Source: an uncultured Kineothrix sp.
GTDB lineage: Bacteria; Bacillota; Clostridia; Lachnospirales; Lachnospiraceae
DNA: 64,000 nt
Assembly: GCA_910588855.1 (NCBI GenBank)
Contig: CAJUSR010000020.1
Location: 4,950 to 68,949, forward strand
Direction of reading: 5' to 3'
Shown here: positions 23,697-32,236 of the stretch, one piece after another
Numbering within the stretch: the stretch's first letter is position 1
Layout of the letters: every line of letters begins with the position of its first letter
The notes under the pieces: generated by a model
Told to the model about the DNA's origin: nothing
What the model saw: the letters and a program-made list of their open reading frames with translations, nothing else
The model's database searches: none
Position numbers and translations under genes: made by a program

Positions 23697-25212
23697 ATTG
23701 TTAATCGTAGATGATGAAGCAACAATGCGCAAAGGCATTGCCAATTTTATGGACTGGGCATCCATCGGATGTGAAGTGGCCGGAACAGCCAGCGACGGGC
23801 TGGAAGCTATCCGTTTTCTTCAGCATAACCATACGGATATTGTCATTACCGATATTAAAATGCCCGAAGCCGACGGGCTTGCAGTAGCCAAATATGTATT
23901 TGAAAACATGCCGGAAACGAAAATCATCCTCCTTACCGGCTATGCAGACTTCAAATATGCCCAAACTGCAATTCAATACGATGTTTCTGATTTTATCTTA
24001 AAACCTACCAACAAAAAAGACTTATTTTCCTCCGTAAAAAATGCCCAGCAGAAAATCATCGCCTCCAGAAAGCACACTTCCATCGCCCAAGAAGAATTTA
24101 CCTTCTTAAAAGACCAGCTCCTGCAGGAATTGACTGCCGGCCCTTTTTCCCCGGAACTGGCAGCCCGCCTTGAGCAGTTCCGGCTTCCCCTGCGCCATTA
24201 TATCACCGCCGCCTTTCGGCTTATTCCCTTTGAAAACGATATTTCTTCGTTAAAAAAAATTATTATAGGGGAACAGCAAAACGCCTACTGCTACCGGTAT
24301 AATAATCTCATCATTACCATTTATTTTTTGGAGCAGCCCTGCCCTGCCGTACCTTCCTATATTTTAAACAACTGCAAAGAAATTGCTGCCATTGCCTTTG
24401 CCTTAGATTCCAGACAGGTCGCTGTAGGCATCAGCCATTGCCATTCCGGCGCTGCCAGCTTTGGCGCCGCCGTATCGGAATCCATCCACGCCCTTACTTT
24501 AGACTTTTACTCAGAAAATAATATTTCTCTTTTTTCGGATTTTGCCAACAATGAAACCTGCGATTTGACCGCCGAAAACTCCTTAGATTTGTTCCAATTT
24601 GAAAACAGCTTAAACAACTGGCTTTTTGACGATGCCTCTTGCATTTTGAACCGTATGATGGCAAAATTTAAAACCAATTTTGTCAATTCACAGGACGCCA
24701 AGAATATTTGTACACAAATTTATTATATATGCTGCCGTGTCCTGATAAAAAAAGAAGTTCCGTCTCCGGAACCTGATTATTTGGAGCGCATCCGCACTTC
24801 CTCGGATATCTTTACGTTGGAACAAACCATTTACCAGCTTATGGAATATACCAAAAAGCATTTTATCCGCACCATCGGGAACCAAAGCCGGCTAATTGAC
24901 AATACCATTAAATATATCCACGAAAACCTTTCCGGCTCCTTATCCCTGGAAAGCATTGCAGAACATCTGCATATTTCCCCTTCCCATTTAAGCCGGACTT
25001 TTAAAAAAGCCTGTAACGAATCCCTAACCGAATTTATTAACCGGGCAAGAATCGAAAAGGCTAAAGATTACTTGATGCACTCGGATATTTTATCCTATGA
25101 AATTGCGGAACTGGTAGGTTATAACGACCCCGCTTATTTTTCCTCTATTTTTAAAAAATACACTGGCCTAAGCCCTACGGATTTTAAACAGCAATCAGGG
25201 AAAAACATATAA
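23686..25212 (+). CDS. Response regulator with AraC-type output, YesN type
   Basis: 508 residues. The receiver domain has Asp9/Asp10 and the phospho-acceptor Asp56 in VITDIKMP. A long middle region precedes the AraC-type double helix-turn-helix (about 405-505: LSLESIAEHLHISPSHLSRTF). The start codon is TTG, set by AAGGAGGAG with a 7-base spacing inside the end of the kinase gene. It presumably activates the divergent importer and GH65 operon. Confidence 0.92.
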   Translation: MIFKLLIVDDEATMRKGIANFMDWASIGCEVAGTASDGLEAIRFLQHNHTDIVITDIKMPEADGLAVAKYVFENMPETKIILLTGYADFKYAQTAIQYDVSDFILKPTNKKDLFSSVKNAQQKIIASRKHTSIAQEEFTFLKDQLLQELTAGPFSPELAARLEQFRLPLRHYITAAFRLIPFENDISSLKKIIIGEQQNAYCYRYNNLIITIYFLEQPCPAVPSYILNNCKEIAAIAFALDSRQVAVGISHCHSGAASFGAAVSESIHALTLDFYSENNISLFSDFANNETCDLTAENSLDLFQFENSLNNWLFDDASCILNRMMAKFKTNFVNSQDAKNICTQIYYICCRVLIKKEVPSPEPDYLERIRTSSDIFTLEQTIYQLMEYTKKHFIRTIGNQSRLIDNTIKYIHENLSGSLSLESIAEHLHISPSHLSRTFKKACNESLTEFINRARIEKAKDYLMHSDILSYEIAELVGYNDPAYFSSIFKKYTGLSPTDFKQQSGKNI

Positions 25213-25296
25213 AATTCCATCAATGGTTAATATGGCAAGCCTTTGGATATCCAAATCATAACGGGAAGCTGCAAAACATAGCCCCTTTGTCCCAAC

Positions 25297-25482
25297 GTCA
25301 TTTATTTAACGGTAGCGGACGCCGTGAGGAACATAAAATGCTCCGTCACCACGCTTGCACTCGGTAAAAAGCGTAACGGGCACTAAACTCGTAAGGAACC
25401 TCGTTAAGTGCCGACGCTTTTTAACGGGCTCCTTGAGCATTTTATGTTCCTCACGGCTGAACTAAGGCACTAACTAAATGAC
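25297..25482. repeat. MITE-like palindromic element, family 2, complete copy
   Basis: 186 bases ending in GTCATTTA (25297-25304) and its inverse TAAATGAC (25475-25482). Two 23-base inner arms (25321-25343 and 25435-25457) are exact inverse copies, and the middle contains AAAAAGCGT/ACGCTTTTT and GGCACT/AGTGCC pairs. The whole can fold into one long hairpin. No ORF. A second copy begins at 63952. No obvious target-site duplication is seen at the ends. Confidence 0.8.
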
Positions 25483-25505
25483 ATTGCCCTTTAGTTCCTT
25501 TCGTA

Positions 25506-26594
25506 TCAATATTCAAGAGTATCCAGATATTTCATGTAGTTTGCAACCATCAAAGCAATTTTAAAAGTCAGGGCATCATCAAAAACCCTGATATCCAATC
25601 CCGTGCTTTTTTCCAGCTTCTCTATCCGATATACTAGCGTATTCCGATGGACATATAATTGTCGGGATGTCTCCGATACATTTAAGTTATTTTCAAAAAA
25701 TTTATTTATCGTCGTCAACGTCTCTTCATCGAAATCCATCGGAACATTATTGCCAAATATTTCATTAATAAATATTCTGCAAAGGTTTATCGGCAATTGG
25801 TAAATGAGCCTTCCTATCCCCAAAGAGCTATAAGCATTTACCTTTCTTTCCGCATAAAAAATTTTCCCCACATCCAAAGCCATTTTTGCTTCTTTATAGG
25901 ATTTGGATACATCCTTCAATTCGTTGACGATTGTACCATATGCAACGCGGGCATTCATCATTGCTTCCATATTCATCATATCCGCGATGGTCTGTGCCGT
26001 ATATTCCACCGTTTCATAGCCCTCGCCCATATCCAACGACTTTATCAAAATCACATTGCTCTCATCTACAGCAGTGATATAATCCCCGGACTGGACTGAA
26101 AACATGCCCCCTAAAAGCTCCGATGCCGTTGCATCCTTCCCGGTTCCCGTCTCCACTATAATCACTATCCTTGGCGCCGCTACTTCGATATGCAACTTTT
26201 TCGCCCTGTTATAAATGTCTACCAAAAGAAGATTATCCAGCAAAAGATTTTGGAAGAAATTGTTCCGGTCAAACCTTTCTTTATACGCGATAATAAGGTT
26301 CTGGATTTGGCTTACCACCACTTTTGCAATCATATACGTTTCATCGCCGTTCCCTCTTGCGGCTAAAATATATGTTACTTCCCCCTCATCCCGAATTTTC
26401 AAAAGGTGGTCTGCCCCTATTACCTGACTATCCGCAGGGGAAGCTACAAAATCAATGACGATTCCGGTTTGAATATCATTTGTATCAAATGTAGCAGCTA
26501 CAACATTCCCCTCTAAATCAAAAACACATAAATTTACTTTTGTTATCGCATGCAATTCTTCGATGCTCGTTCTAATTACCTGGCCTGATATCAT
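25506..26594 (-). CDS. PucR/CdaR-family transcription regulator
   Basis: 362 residues. The N-terminal part resembles a sugar-diacid-recognition/PAS-like sensor (DLEGNVVAATFDTNDIQTG). The middle has the CdaR GGDEF-like region (ARVAYGTIVNELKDVSKSYKEA). The C-terminus is the PucR helix-turn-helix, NLNVSETSRQLYVHRNTLVYRIEKLE. It lies next to and downstream of the MsmK-type ATPase gene on the same strand, separated by a terminator. The natural hypothesis is control of carbohydrate uptake; the ligand is unknown. Confidence 0.82.
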   Translation of the reverse strand: MISGQVIRTSIEELHAITKVNLCVFDLEGNVVAATFDTNDIQTGIVIDFVASPADSQVIGADHLLKIRDEGEVTYILAARGNGDETYMIAKVVVSQIQNLIIAYKERFDRNNFFQNLLLDNLLLVDIYNRAKKLHIEVAAPRIVIIVETGTGKDATASELLGGMFSVQSGDYITAVDESNVILIKSLDMGEGYETVEYTAQTIADMMNMEAMMNARVAYGTIVNELKDVSKSYKEAKMALDVGKIFYAERKVNAYSSLGIGRLIYQLPINLCRIFINEIFGNNVPMDFDEETLTTINKFFENNLNVSETSRQLYVHRNTLVYRIEKLEKSTGLDIRVFDDALTFKIALMVANYMKYLDTLEY

Positions 26595-26626
26595 ATCCCA
26601 ACCCTAAACCTTTCCTTCACGAAACA

Positions 26627-26772
26627 ATTTCCTATATGATAAAAAGAATCCTGTTTGCAGGATTCTCCGCCTGCGGCGGGTCGCAGCAGCGACATGCTCC
26701 CCCTCCGCCGCAGTGCGATAATTACTTTTTGCCATATGGGAAATTCGGAGAACTTTCCTATATGGCAAAAAA
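26627..26772. repeat. Dispersed palindromic repeat, family 3, copy A
   Basis: Bounded by TCCTATATGATAAAAAG at the left and TCCTATATGGCAAAAAAG at the right. It contains an inverted pair TTTTTGCCATATGGGAAA / TTTCCTATATGGCAAAAA (26728-26770) and GC-rich CCGCCTGCGGCGG and CTCCGCCGC blocks. The region at 32140-32236 shows the same TCCTATATGG-TAAAAAAG end and a related GC-rich core. Confidence 0.55.
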
Positions 26773-26792
26773 GAGGGATGCTTTCGCATCCC
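26767..26792 (-). terminator. Terminator of the MsmK-type ATPase gene
   Basis: On the minus strand GGGATGC, loop GAAA, GCATCCC (26775-26792), followed after two bases by six T. It lies 15 bases beyond the ATPase stop codon and partly overlaps the family-3 repeat. Confidence 0.85.
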
Positions 26793-26807
26793 CCCTAATC
26801 ATTCTAA

Positions 26808-27917
26808 CTAGTTTGTAATAATCTGCTCCGTCTCTTTGTCGAATACGTGAATCTTCTCAACATCAAAAGCAAATCTTACGCTATCGCCGGGCCTTGCTGA
26901 TGTACGGGAATCAACCCTTGCGGTAATCGGGAACTCAGCCAAATCAAAGTATAAGTAAACTTCTGCACCAAGTAATTCATAAACTTTAATGGTTGATTCA
27001 AATACACACTGTGCTTTTGCAACATATTCTTCTGAATCATATACATCTTCAGGACGGATACCAAAAGTAACTTTCTTTCCTACATAGCCGCCGTCAATCA
27101 GTTTTTTGGATTTAGCCGCCGGAAGTTCAATGCTCTTGCCTGCAACCTTAAGAGCTGCTACACCGCCCTTTGCTTCCACTTCTGCATCTAAGAAGTTCAT
27201 CTGGGGTGAACCCATGAATCCTGCAACGAACAGGTTCTTCGGTTTCTCATATAAGTTCTGAGGTGTATCTACCTGCTGAACAATACCGTCTTTCATAACA
27301 ACAATCCTTGTACCAAGGGTCATAGCCTCTGTCTGGTCATGTGTTACGTAGATAATCGTTGTGCCAAGTCTCTGGTGCAATTTAGCAATCTCGATACGCA
27401 TCTGAACACGAAGTTTTGCATCCAAGTTGGAAAGAGGCTCATCCATAAGGAATACTTTAGGGTTACGAACGATAGCACGCCCCATCGCCACACGCTGTCT
27501 CTGTCCACCGGAAAGAGCCTTCGGTTTACGTTCAAGAAGAGCTGTCAAGTCAAGGATTTTTGCTGCTTCTTTTACCATTTTATCAATTTCATCCTTCGGA
27601 ACTTTTCTTAATTTGAGTCCGAAAGCCATATTATCATATACGGACATATGAGGATACAAAGCGTAGTTCTGGAATACCATTGCAATATCCCTGTCCTTCG
27701 GCTCTACATCGTTCACCAGCTTATCGCCAATCCATAATTCACCGGAAGAAATGTCTTCCAAACCAGCAACCATACGAAGTGTTGTAGATTTACCACATCC
27801 TGACGGTCCTACGAAAATAATAAATTCCTTATCTGCAATTTCAAGATTGAAATTCTTAACTGCTTCAAATCCATTAGGGTATACCTTACAGATATTTTTT
27901 AATGATAAACTTGCCAT
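26808..27917 (-). CDS. msmK: Carbohydrate ABC transporter ATP-binding protein, MsmK/UgpC type
   Basis: 369 residues. ABC ATPase with Walker A GPSGCGKST (37-45), the signature LSGGQRQR, Walker B VFLMDEPLSNLDAK and a C-terminal regulatory (TOBE/MalK-like) domain. In Firmicutes such an ATPase often powers several sugar importers that lack their own. The MalE/F/G operon 5 kb away has no ATPase, so it is a likely client. The gene is monocistronic: AGGAGG precedes the start and a strong terminator follows. The codon choice looks more regular than in its neighbours, as expected for a highly expressed gene; that is an impression, not a calculation. Confidence 0.94.
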   Translation of the reverse strand: MASLSLKNICKVYPNGFEAVKNFNLEIADKEFIIFVGPSGCGKSTTLRMVAGLEDISSGELWIGDKLVNDVEPKDRDIAMVFQNYALYPHMSVYDNMAFGLKLRKVPKDEIDKMVKEAAKILDLTALLERKPKALSGGQRQRVAMGRAIVRNPKVFLMDEPLSNLDAKLRVQMRIEIAKLHQRLGTTIIYVTHDQTEAMTLGTRIVVMKDGIVQQVDTPQNLYEKPKNLFVAGFMGSPQMNFLDAEVEAKGGVAALKVAGKSIELPAAKSKKLIDGGYVGKKVTFGIRPEDVYDSEEYVAKAQCVFESTIKVYELLGAEVYLYFDLAEFPITARVDSRTSARPGDSVRFAFDVEKIHVFDKETEQIITN

Positions 27918-28149
27918 ATTAGTTTGCCTCCTAATCGCTATTTGTTTTATTGTTCCGTACCACCGCCGGAATCCTTTGCTTAACTCTAAAGCAAGTATAA
28001 CGAAGTTCTCATTTTTTTACTATACCAACATTCCACAAAGTTTTTCTGCCTCATTGTTAAAATTGCTTACAATATTTCAATAATTTTAATATTCACGTCA
28101 AGTTGAACAATATTTTTTTTATTTCCTATACACATTGTACAAGCCGCTG

Positions 28150-29715
28150 TTATTTCACCACTTTGCTTTCTCTTTCTACCCTTTTTATCCCTTCGCTTTT
28201 ATCATTCTCTTCCCCATAAAAAGCAAGCTGGCTTTTCCCTCGTTTTTTTGCCGTGTACAACGCGCTGTCCGCCGCTTTGTACATGCTTTCAAAGTCATTG
28301 CCGTCCTTAGGGAAAACCGCTGCCCCTATACTGGCCGTTGCCGCGTACTTCACATATTCCCCTACCTGGAAGTCTTTAAAAAAGTCGCATAATTTCTTCG
28401 CTTCTTTTTCCAATATTTCCTCACTGTCCAGCTTCTTTAAAAGAATCATGAACTCATCCCCGCCGGTACGGCCAATAATGTCCGATGAGCGGAAAATAGA
28501 AGCCATCCGGTGGCCTAATGCGGATAAAACTTCATCCCCAAACGCATGGCCCAATGTGTCGTTGATTTTTTTGAAATTATCCACATCAAGGACGAACAGC
28601 AAAGCCTGCTCCTTCGGATGCTTTTCCATATACTCTTTCATCTTACGTTCCGTTGCCAATTTGTTGTTCAAACCGGTCAGCAAATCCGTATCCGCTTTTT
28701 GTTCCAGCTTTTTCCTTTTTTCATTGCTTCTGAGTCTGCTTATAATATTAATCACTACCACTATTCCCAGGAATACGCCTACCGCCATCACAAGACGATA
28801 AATCATATTTTCAGAATTGCTCCATTCTCTGTCAATCTGTTTATCCACATAAGACTGGTCAATCCCAACCAGCAGTGTCCAGTTATTAATCCCCACCGGG
28901 GCGTATACTACCCTTCTATCCACTCCCCCTATATTGGCGGTGAAACTGCCCGATGTCTTGTTTTTCATCCTGACCTCAACTTTTTGCAGCAAGTCGCTGT
29001 CATGCCCGCTGTCTTCCAGGATTTTCCATATATTCCCGCCTTCTACCAAGCCCTGTCCGCTGCCGTTTACTTTGATAATCTGTCCGTCCGGGCTGATAAC
29101 CGTATAAAAAGCATTGGATTCAAACTCAGGCTGGATAAACAGCCCATCCAGTTTTTTCACCGGATAATACATCAAAAGCAAATCTTCCCCGCTGCCTCCG
29201 GTTAATGCGGCCACAATCGCTGAGTTTCCGATTCCTATTTCATCCTTAAAGACATATGTATAGGAAATCATAGGGGCTGCAGCTTCTTTCTGTTCTCTGC
29301 TTTTTTTTATAAGCCCGTCCTTGATTCCCTGAAAATATCTGGCCTCCGTAATCTCAACCTTTAGCCCGTCGTGCATAACCCCCAGTCCTCGGCCTCCATA
29401 ATATACTACAGCATATGCATCCGAGTTCTCATATAAAGCTCTCTCCATTTCAACAACTTTTTTTTCGCTTATCCTTGGTTCTTCACAAATAAGCTGGATA
29501 ATTGTCTTCCCGGCTGCTGCCATTCCCTGAATTTCGTACTTAACTTCCTCCGCATATTTCTCCGCTGCATTGACATACGACTTTGCCACGTTATCTGCGG
29601 CTGCCTGTTGGCTCTGGGTTGAGAAATCAGTCAGCATCACTACCAGAATAATTACTAAAATTACTGTAGGTATCAGCCATTGCATAATTACAGACTTTGT
29701 TTGCTTGTCTGTCAT
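28150..29715 (-). CDS. Membrane diguanylate cyclase with extracellular Cache-like sensor
   Basis: 521 residues. A first membrane helix (about 12-29), an extracellular double-Cache-like sensor (about 35-300), a second helix (about 307-327), then a GGDEF domain with the intact active site GGDEF (418-422) and the inhibitory-site motif RxxD as RSSD (409-412), five residues upstream. It should make cyclic di-GMP with product inhibition. It follows the DUF624 gene by 13 bases with a good ribosome binding site, so the two are co-expressed. Confidence 0.93.
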   Translation of the reverse strand: MTDKQTKSVIMQWLIPTVILVIILVVMLTDFSTQSQQAAADNVAKSYVNAAEKYAEEVKYEIQGMAAAGKTIIQLICEEPRISEKKVVEMERALYENSDAYAVVYYGGRGLGVMHDGLKVEITEARYFQGIKDGLIKKSREQKEAAAPMISYTYVFKDEIGIGNSAIVAALTGGSGEDLLLMYYPVKKLDGLFIQPEFESNAFYTVISPDGQIIKVNGSGQGLVEGGNIWKILEDSGHDSDLLQKVEVRMKNKTSGSFTANIGGVDRRVVYAPVGINNWTLLVGIDQSYVDKQIDREWSNSENMIYRLVMAVGVFLGIVVVINIISRLRSNEKRKKLEQKADTDLLTGLNNKLATERKMKEYMEKHPKEQALLFVLDVDNFKKINDTLGHAFGDEVLSALGHRMASIFRSSDIIGRTGGDEFMILLKKLDSEEILEKEAKKLCDFFKDFQVGEYVKYAATASIGAAVFPKDGNDFESMYKAADSALYTAKKRGKSQLAFYGEENDKSEGIKRVERESKVVK

Positions 29716-29728
29716 CTTTCAGCCCTCC

Positions 29729-30400
29729 TCAATCCTCTGTCATATCTATCCCTTCGCCTGCTTCAAACCGGTCCACATAAGCTTCTTCTTCCGGTTCAAA
29801 TTTTTTAAATGTCCCGCTGTAAAGCATAGCTGCCAAGTATGCCGGCGCCGAAATCCCAAAAAGAAATACGAGCGGCACTGCCATTACAAAGAAGTAAACC
29901 ACAGCTATTGGCAATAGATAAGCCACCATCATAAGAACAGTCTTCGGGAAGCTAAGGATTGCCATGAATAATGCGTTTTTTATTGTTTTTGGAACTGTAT
30001 TGTCAAACCTTGCAAGCACGGGGAATACATAGCACATTACCATATATGCCACCATGAACAAAGCAAATAACAATATCTTCAATACTTCTGGAAATTCCAG
30101 CCCGGAATTATTAATAATCATCAAGTCTGCTACAAAGATGACAATGCAAAACAAAATAATCAGCCATATCACCGTAGCCTGCTTGAAGTTGGCTTTGAAA
30201 GACTTGAAAAAAGACCTGACAATATAGCTTTCCTCATTCCGCACCATTTTTAAAAGCACATAATGCATCGCCGTCAAAGAAGCCCCTATTGTTACTACCG
30301 GGATACAACATAATAATGTTACCAGATTCAATATCATCAAATCCGCCACTTTTCCCAAAAAACGCATCACAGGGCTGTCAATATTAAATAGTTTTCCCAT
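29729..30400 (-). CDS. DUF624/YesL-family membrane protein
   Basis: 223 residues with about five membrane helices. The N-terminal pattern MGKLFNIDSPVMRFLGKVAD followed by a Leu-rich helix and a CCIPVVTIGAS turn is the DUF624 (YesL) hallmark. YesL proteins usually lie with carbohydrate ABC or polysaccharide genes and their role is unknown. Here the gene is paired instead with a diguanylate cyclase. Confidence 0.85.
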   Translation of the reverse strand: MGKLFNIDSPVMRFLGKVADLMILNLVTLLCCIPVVTIGASLTAMHYVLLKMVRNEESYIVRSFFKSFKANFKQATVIWLIILFCIVIFVADLMIINNSGLEFPEVLKILLFALFMVAYMVMCYVFPVLARFDNTVPKTIKNALFMAILSFPKTVLMMVAYLLPIAVVYFFVMAVPLVFLFGISAPAYLAAMLYSGTFKKFEPEEEAYVDRFEAGEGIDMTED

Positions 30401-30479
30401 TTTACCATTCCTCTTCTTGTATTAAGCCTTTTCCTATATATGTATCCCATAAGCCGTAACCGGAAAGCCGCCCCACCCG

Positions 30480-30962
30480 TTATTTTAACAGAAGTTCCAT
30501 AGGTGTATAGCGAATGCCGGATGATGTCTGCTCCGGCTGCAAATCCCTAAATCCCAGTCTGCGGTAAAACCCTGTTCCGAAGGGGGCTGCATTCACCGTC
30601 ACCCTGTGAATGCCCAATTCCGTCTTTAGATAGCTGCAAAGCCCTTCCATCAGAGCCCTTCCTATCCCTTGCTTATGGTACTCCTTATCTACAAACAATA
30701 ACGATATATGGGAATTGCCCCTTACCGTTATCATACCTGCCATTTTTGCCCCGTCCAACGCCACAAACATCTGATATGCGCCCATTACAAACATACGGTG
30801 CAAGGTACTGTCCGTAATAAAATCCTCAAAGCTCCTAATCCCCTCCGGCGCATAATCATCTGCCTCAAATTCAAGGAATGTTTTCCAGGCCAGCGCCATC
30901 GCATCCTCCCATTCATCTTGATATGCCATACGGATTGTATACGGAAACACTGCCCCTTCCAT
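30480..30962 (-). CDS. GNAT-family N-acetyltransferase
   Basis: About 160 residues. The acetyl-CoA binding motif A is present as LLFVDKEYHKQGIGRALME, with the later GTGFYRRLGFR, where the Tyr is typical of the family. I start at the ATG of MEGAVFPYTIRMA, 8 bases after GAGAGGG; two earlier in-frame starts crowd that site. The acceptor substrate cannot be read from sequence. Confidence 0.85.
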   Translation of the reverse strand: MEGAVFPYTIRMAYQDEWEDAMALAWKTFLEFEADDYAPEGIRSFEDFITDSTLHRMFVMGAYQMFVALDGAKMAGMITVRGNSHISLLFVDKEYHKQGIGRALMEGLCSYLKTELGIHRVTVNAAPFGTGFYRRLGFRDLQPEQTSSGIRYTPMELLLK

Positions 30963-31056
30963 TCCCATCACCCTCTCAAAACTACCAATACCACTTATTT
31001 TAGCAAAATATTTTAGCCTTTACAAGAAAATAATAAAGATTATTGTTTTTATTATC

Positions 31057-32046
31057 TTAAGAAGCTTCTATGCCCACACGGTTTACTAACGGAAGACCAT
31101 TCTCCAAGGCATATGCATTTTCCAACGTTTCGATTGCAATCGCCTGCATCGCTTCGGTCGTGAAAAATCCCATATGCGAAGTAATCAGCACATTGGGGAA
31201 GGTAACCAGCCTTGCCAGGTTTTCATCTTCTATGATTTCGCCGGAACGGTCTTCATAAAAAATGCCTTCCTCTTCTTCATAGACATCCAGCCCTACCCCT
31301 GCAAATTTCTTCTCTAAAAGCCCGCCAATCAGCGCCTCCGTATCAATCAGGCTGCCTCTGGACGTGTTAATCAGGTAAACGCCCTCTTTCATCATGGCAA
31401 TAGTATCTTTATTGATGATATGTTTTGTTGCTGTGGTCAACGGGCAGTGAAGGCTTATCACATCGGATTTGCTCATCAATTCTTCCACCGAAACATATTC
31501 TGCCTCCAGCCCTTTTACCGGATAAGGGTCATATGCCAGCACCTGCATCTGGAAGCCGTTCAAAATACGTATCATCGCCTGACCGATTTTCCCTGTGCCG
31601 ATAACTCCCGCCACCTTGTGGTTCAAATCGTTCCCCATCAGCCCATTTAAACTCATATTAAAATCCCTGGTACGGTTGTATGCCTTATGGGTGTGCCTGT
31701 TTACCGTAAGAAGCAGAGCCATAGCATACTCCGCCACTGCTTCCGGCGAGTAGCTGGGAACCCTTAAGATAATAATTTTATCCTCCGCAGCTTTCACATC
31801 CACATGGTTAAACCCTGCGCTTCTAAGCAATATTGCCTTTACTTTCATCTCATAAAGCTGGTTTATCATCTCTGCATTCACGTAGTCATTGACAAAAATG
31901 CAGATTGCGTCGTAACCCTTTGCCAGAAATATTGTTTCTTCATTACATGGCAGTTCGATAAAACGGATATCAAATCCATAGTCTTTCCCCAACGGTTCAA
32001 ACCAAATTTTATCATAAGCCTTTGTTCCGTAAAATGCGATTTTCAT
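31057..32046 (-). CDS. ldhA: D-2-hydroxyacid dehydrogenase, probable D-lactate dehydrogenase
   Basis: 329 residues from the ATG of MKIAFYGTKAYD, with AAGGAGGG 8 bases upstream; a TTG two codons earlier is too close. It has the Rossmann NAD site VIGTGKIGQAM, the catalytic Arg in NTSRGSLID, Glu in DVYEEEEG and His in SHMGFFTTEA. Length and N-terminus match fermentative D-lactate dehydrogenases of the LdhA type, which reduce pyruvate and regenerate NAD+. Activity on other 2-oxoacids is possible. Confidence 0.87.
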   Translation of the reverse strand: MKIAFYGTKAYDKIWFEPLGKDYGFDIRFIELPCNEETIFLAKGYDAICIFVNDYVNAEMINQLYEMKVKAILLRSAGFNHVDVKAAEDKIIILRVPSYSPEAVAEYAMALLLTVNRHTHKAYNRTRDFNMSLNGLMGNDLNHKVAGVIGTGKIGQAMIRILNGFQMQVLAYDPYPVKGLEAEYVSVEELMSKSDVISLHCPLTTATKHIINKDTIAMMKEGVYLINTSRGSLIDTEALIGGLLEKKFAGVGLDVYEEEEGIFYEDRSGEIIEDENLARLVTFPNVLITSHMGFFTTEAMQAIAIETLENAYALENGLPLVNRVGIEAS

Positions 32047-32139
32047 AGCCAATTCCCTCCTTAGGATTTCCGGTTTTCGTTTTGTCCGTTATAGCATTTG
32101 CATAATCCCTTTATCTTATTCCCTTTTTTCTTGTCCCAA

Positions 32140-32236
32140 TATATCATTCCGCCTGCTGCAGATTGCAGCAGCAGCCTACTTCCGCCCTCTGCCGGGCCAA
32201 TCTTTTGACGCCCGGATCCTATATGGTAAAAAAGCC
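32140..32236. repeat. Dispersed palindromic repeat, family 3, copy B (partial)
   Basis: Contains CCGCCTGCTGCAGATTGCAG, a CTGCCGGGCC block and ends TCCTATATGGTAAAAAAG, similar to 26627-26772. On the minus strand the T-run after this end could stop the DUF1002 transcript, whose stop codon abuts it. Confidence 0.5.

Noticed and set aside
28040..28075. Catabolite-responsive (cre) site upstream of the MsmK-type gene
   Set aside because: The best match, TGTAAGCAATTTTAACA, lacks the central CG and correct spacing.
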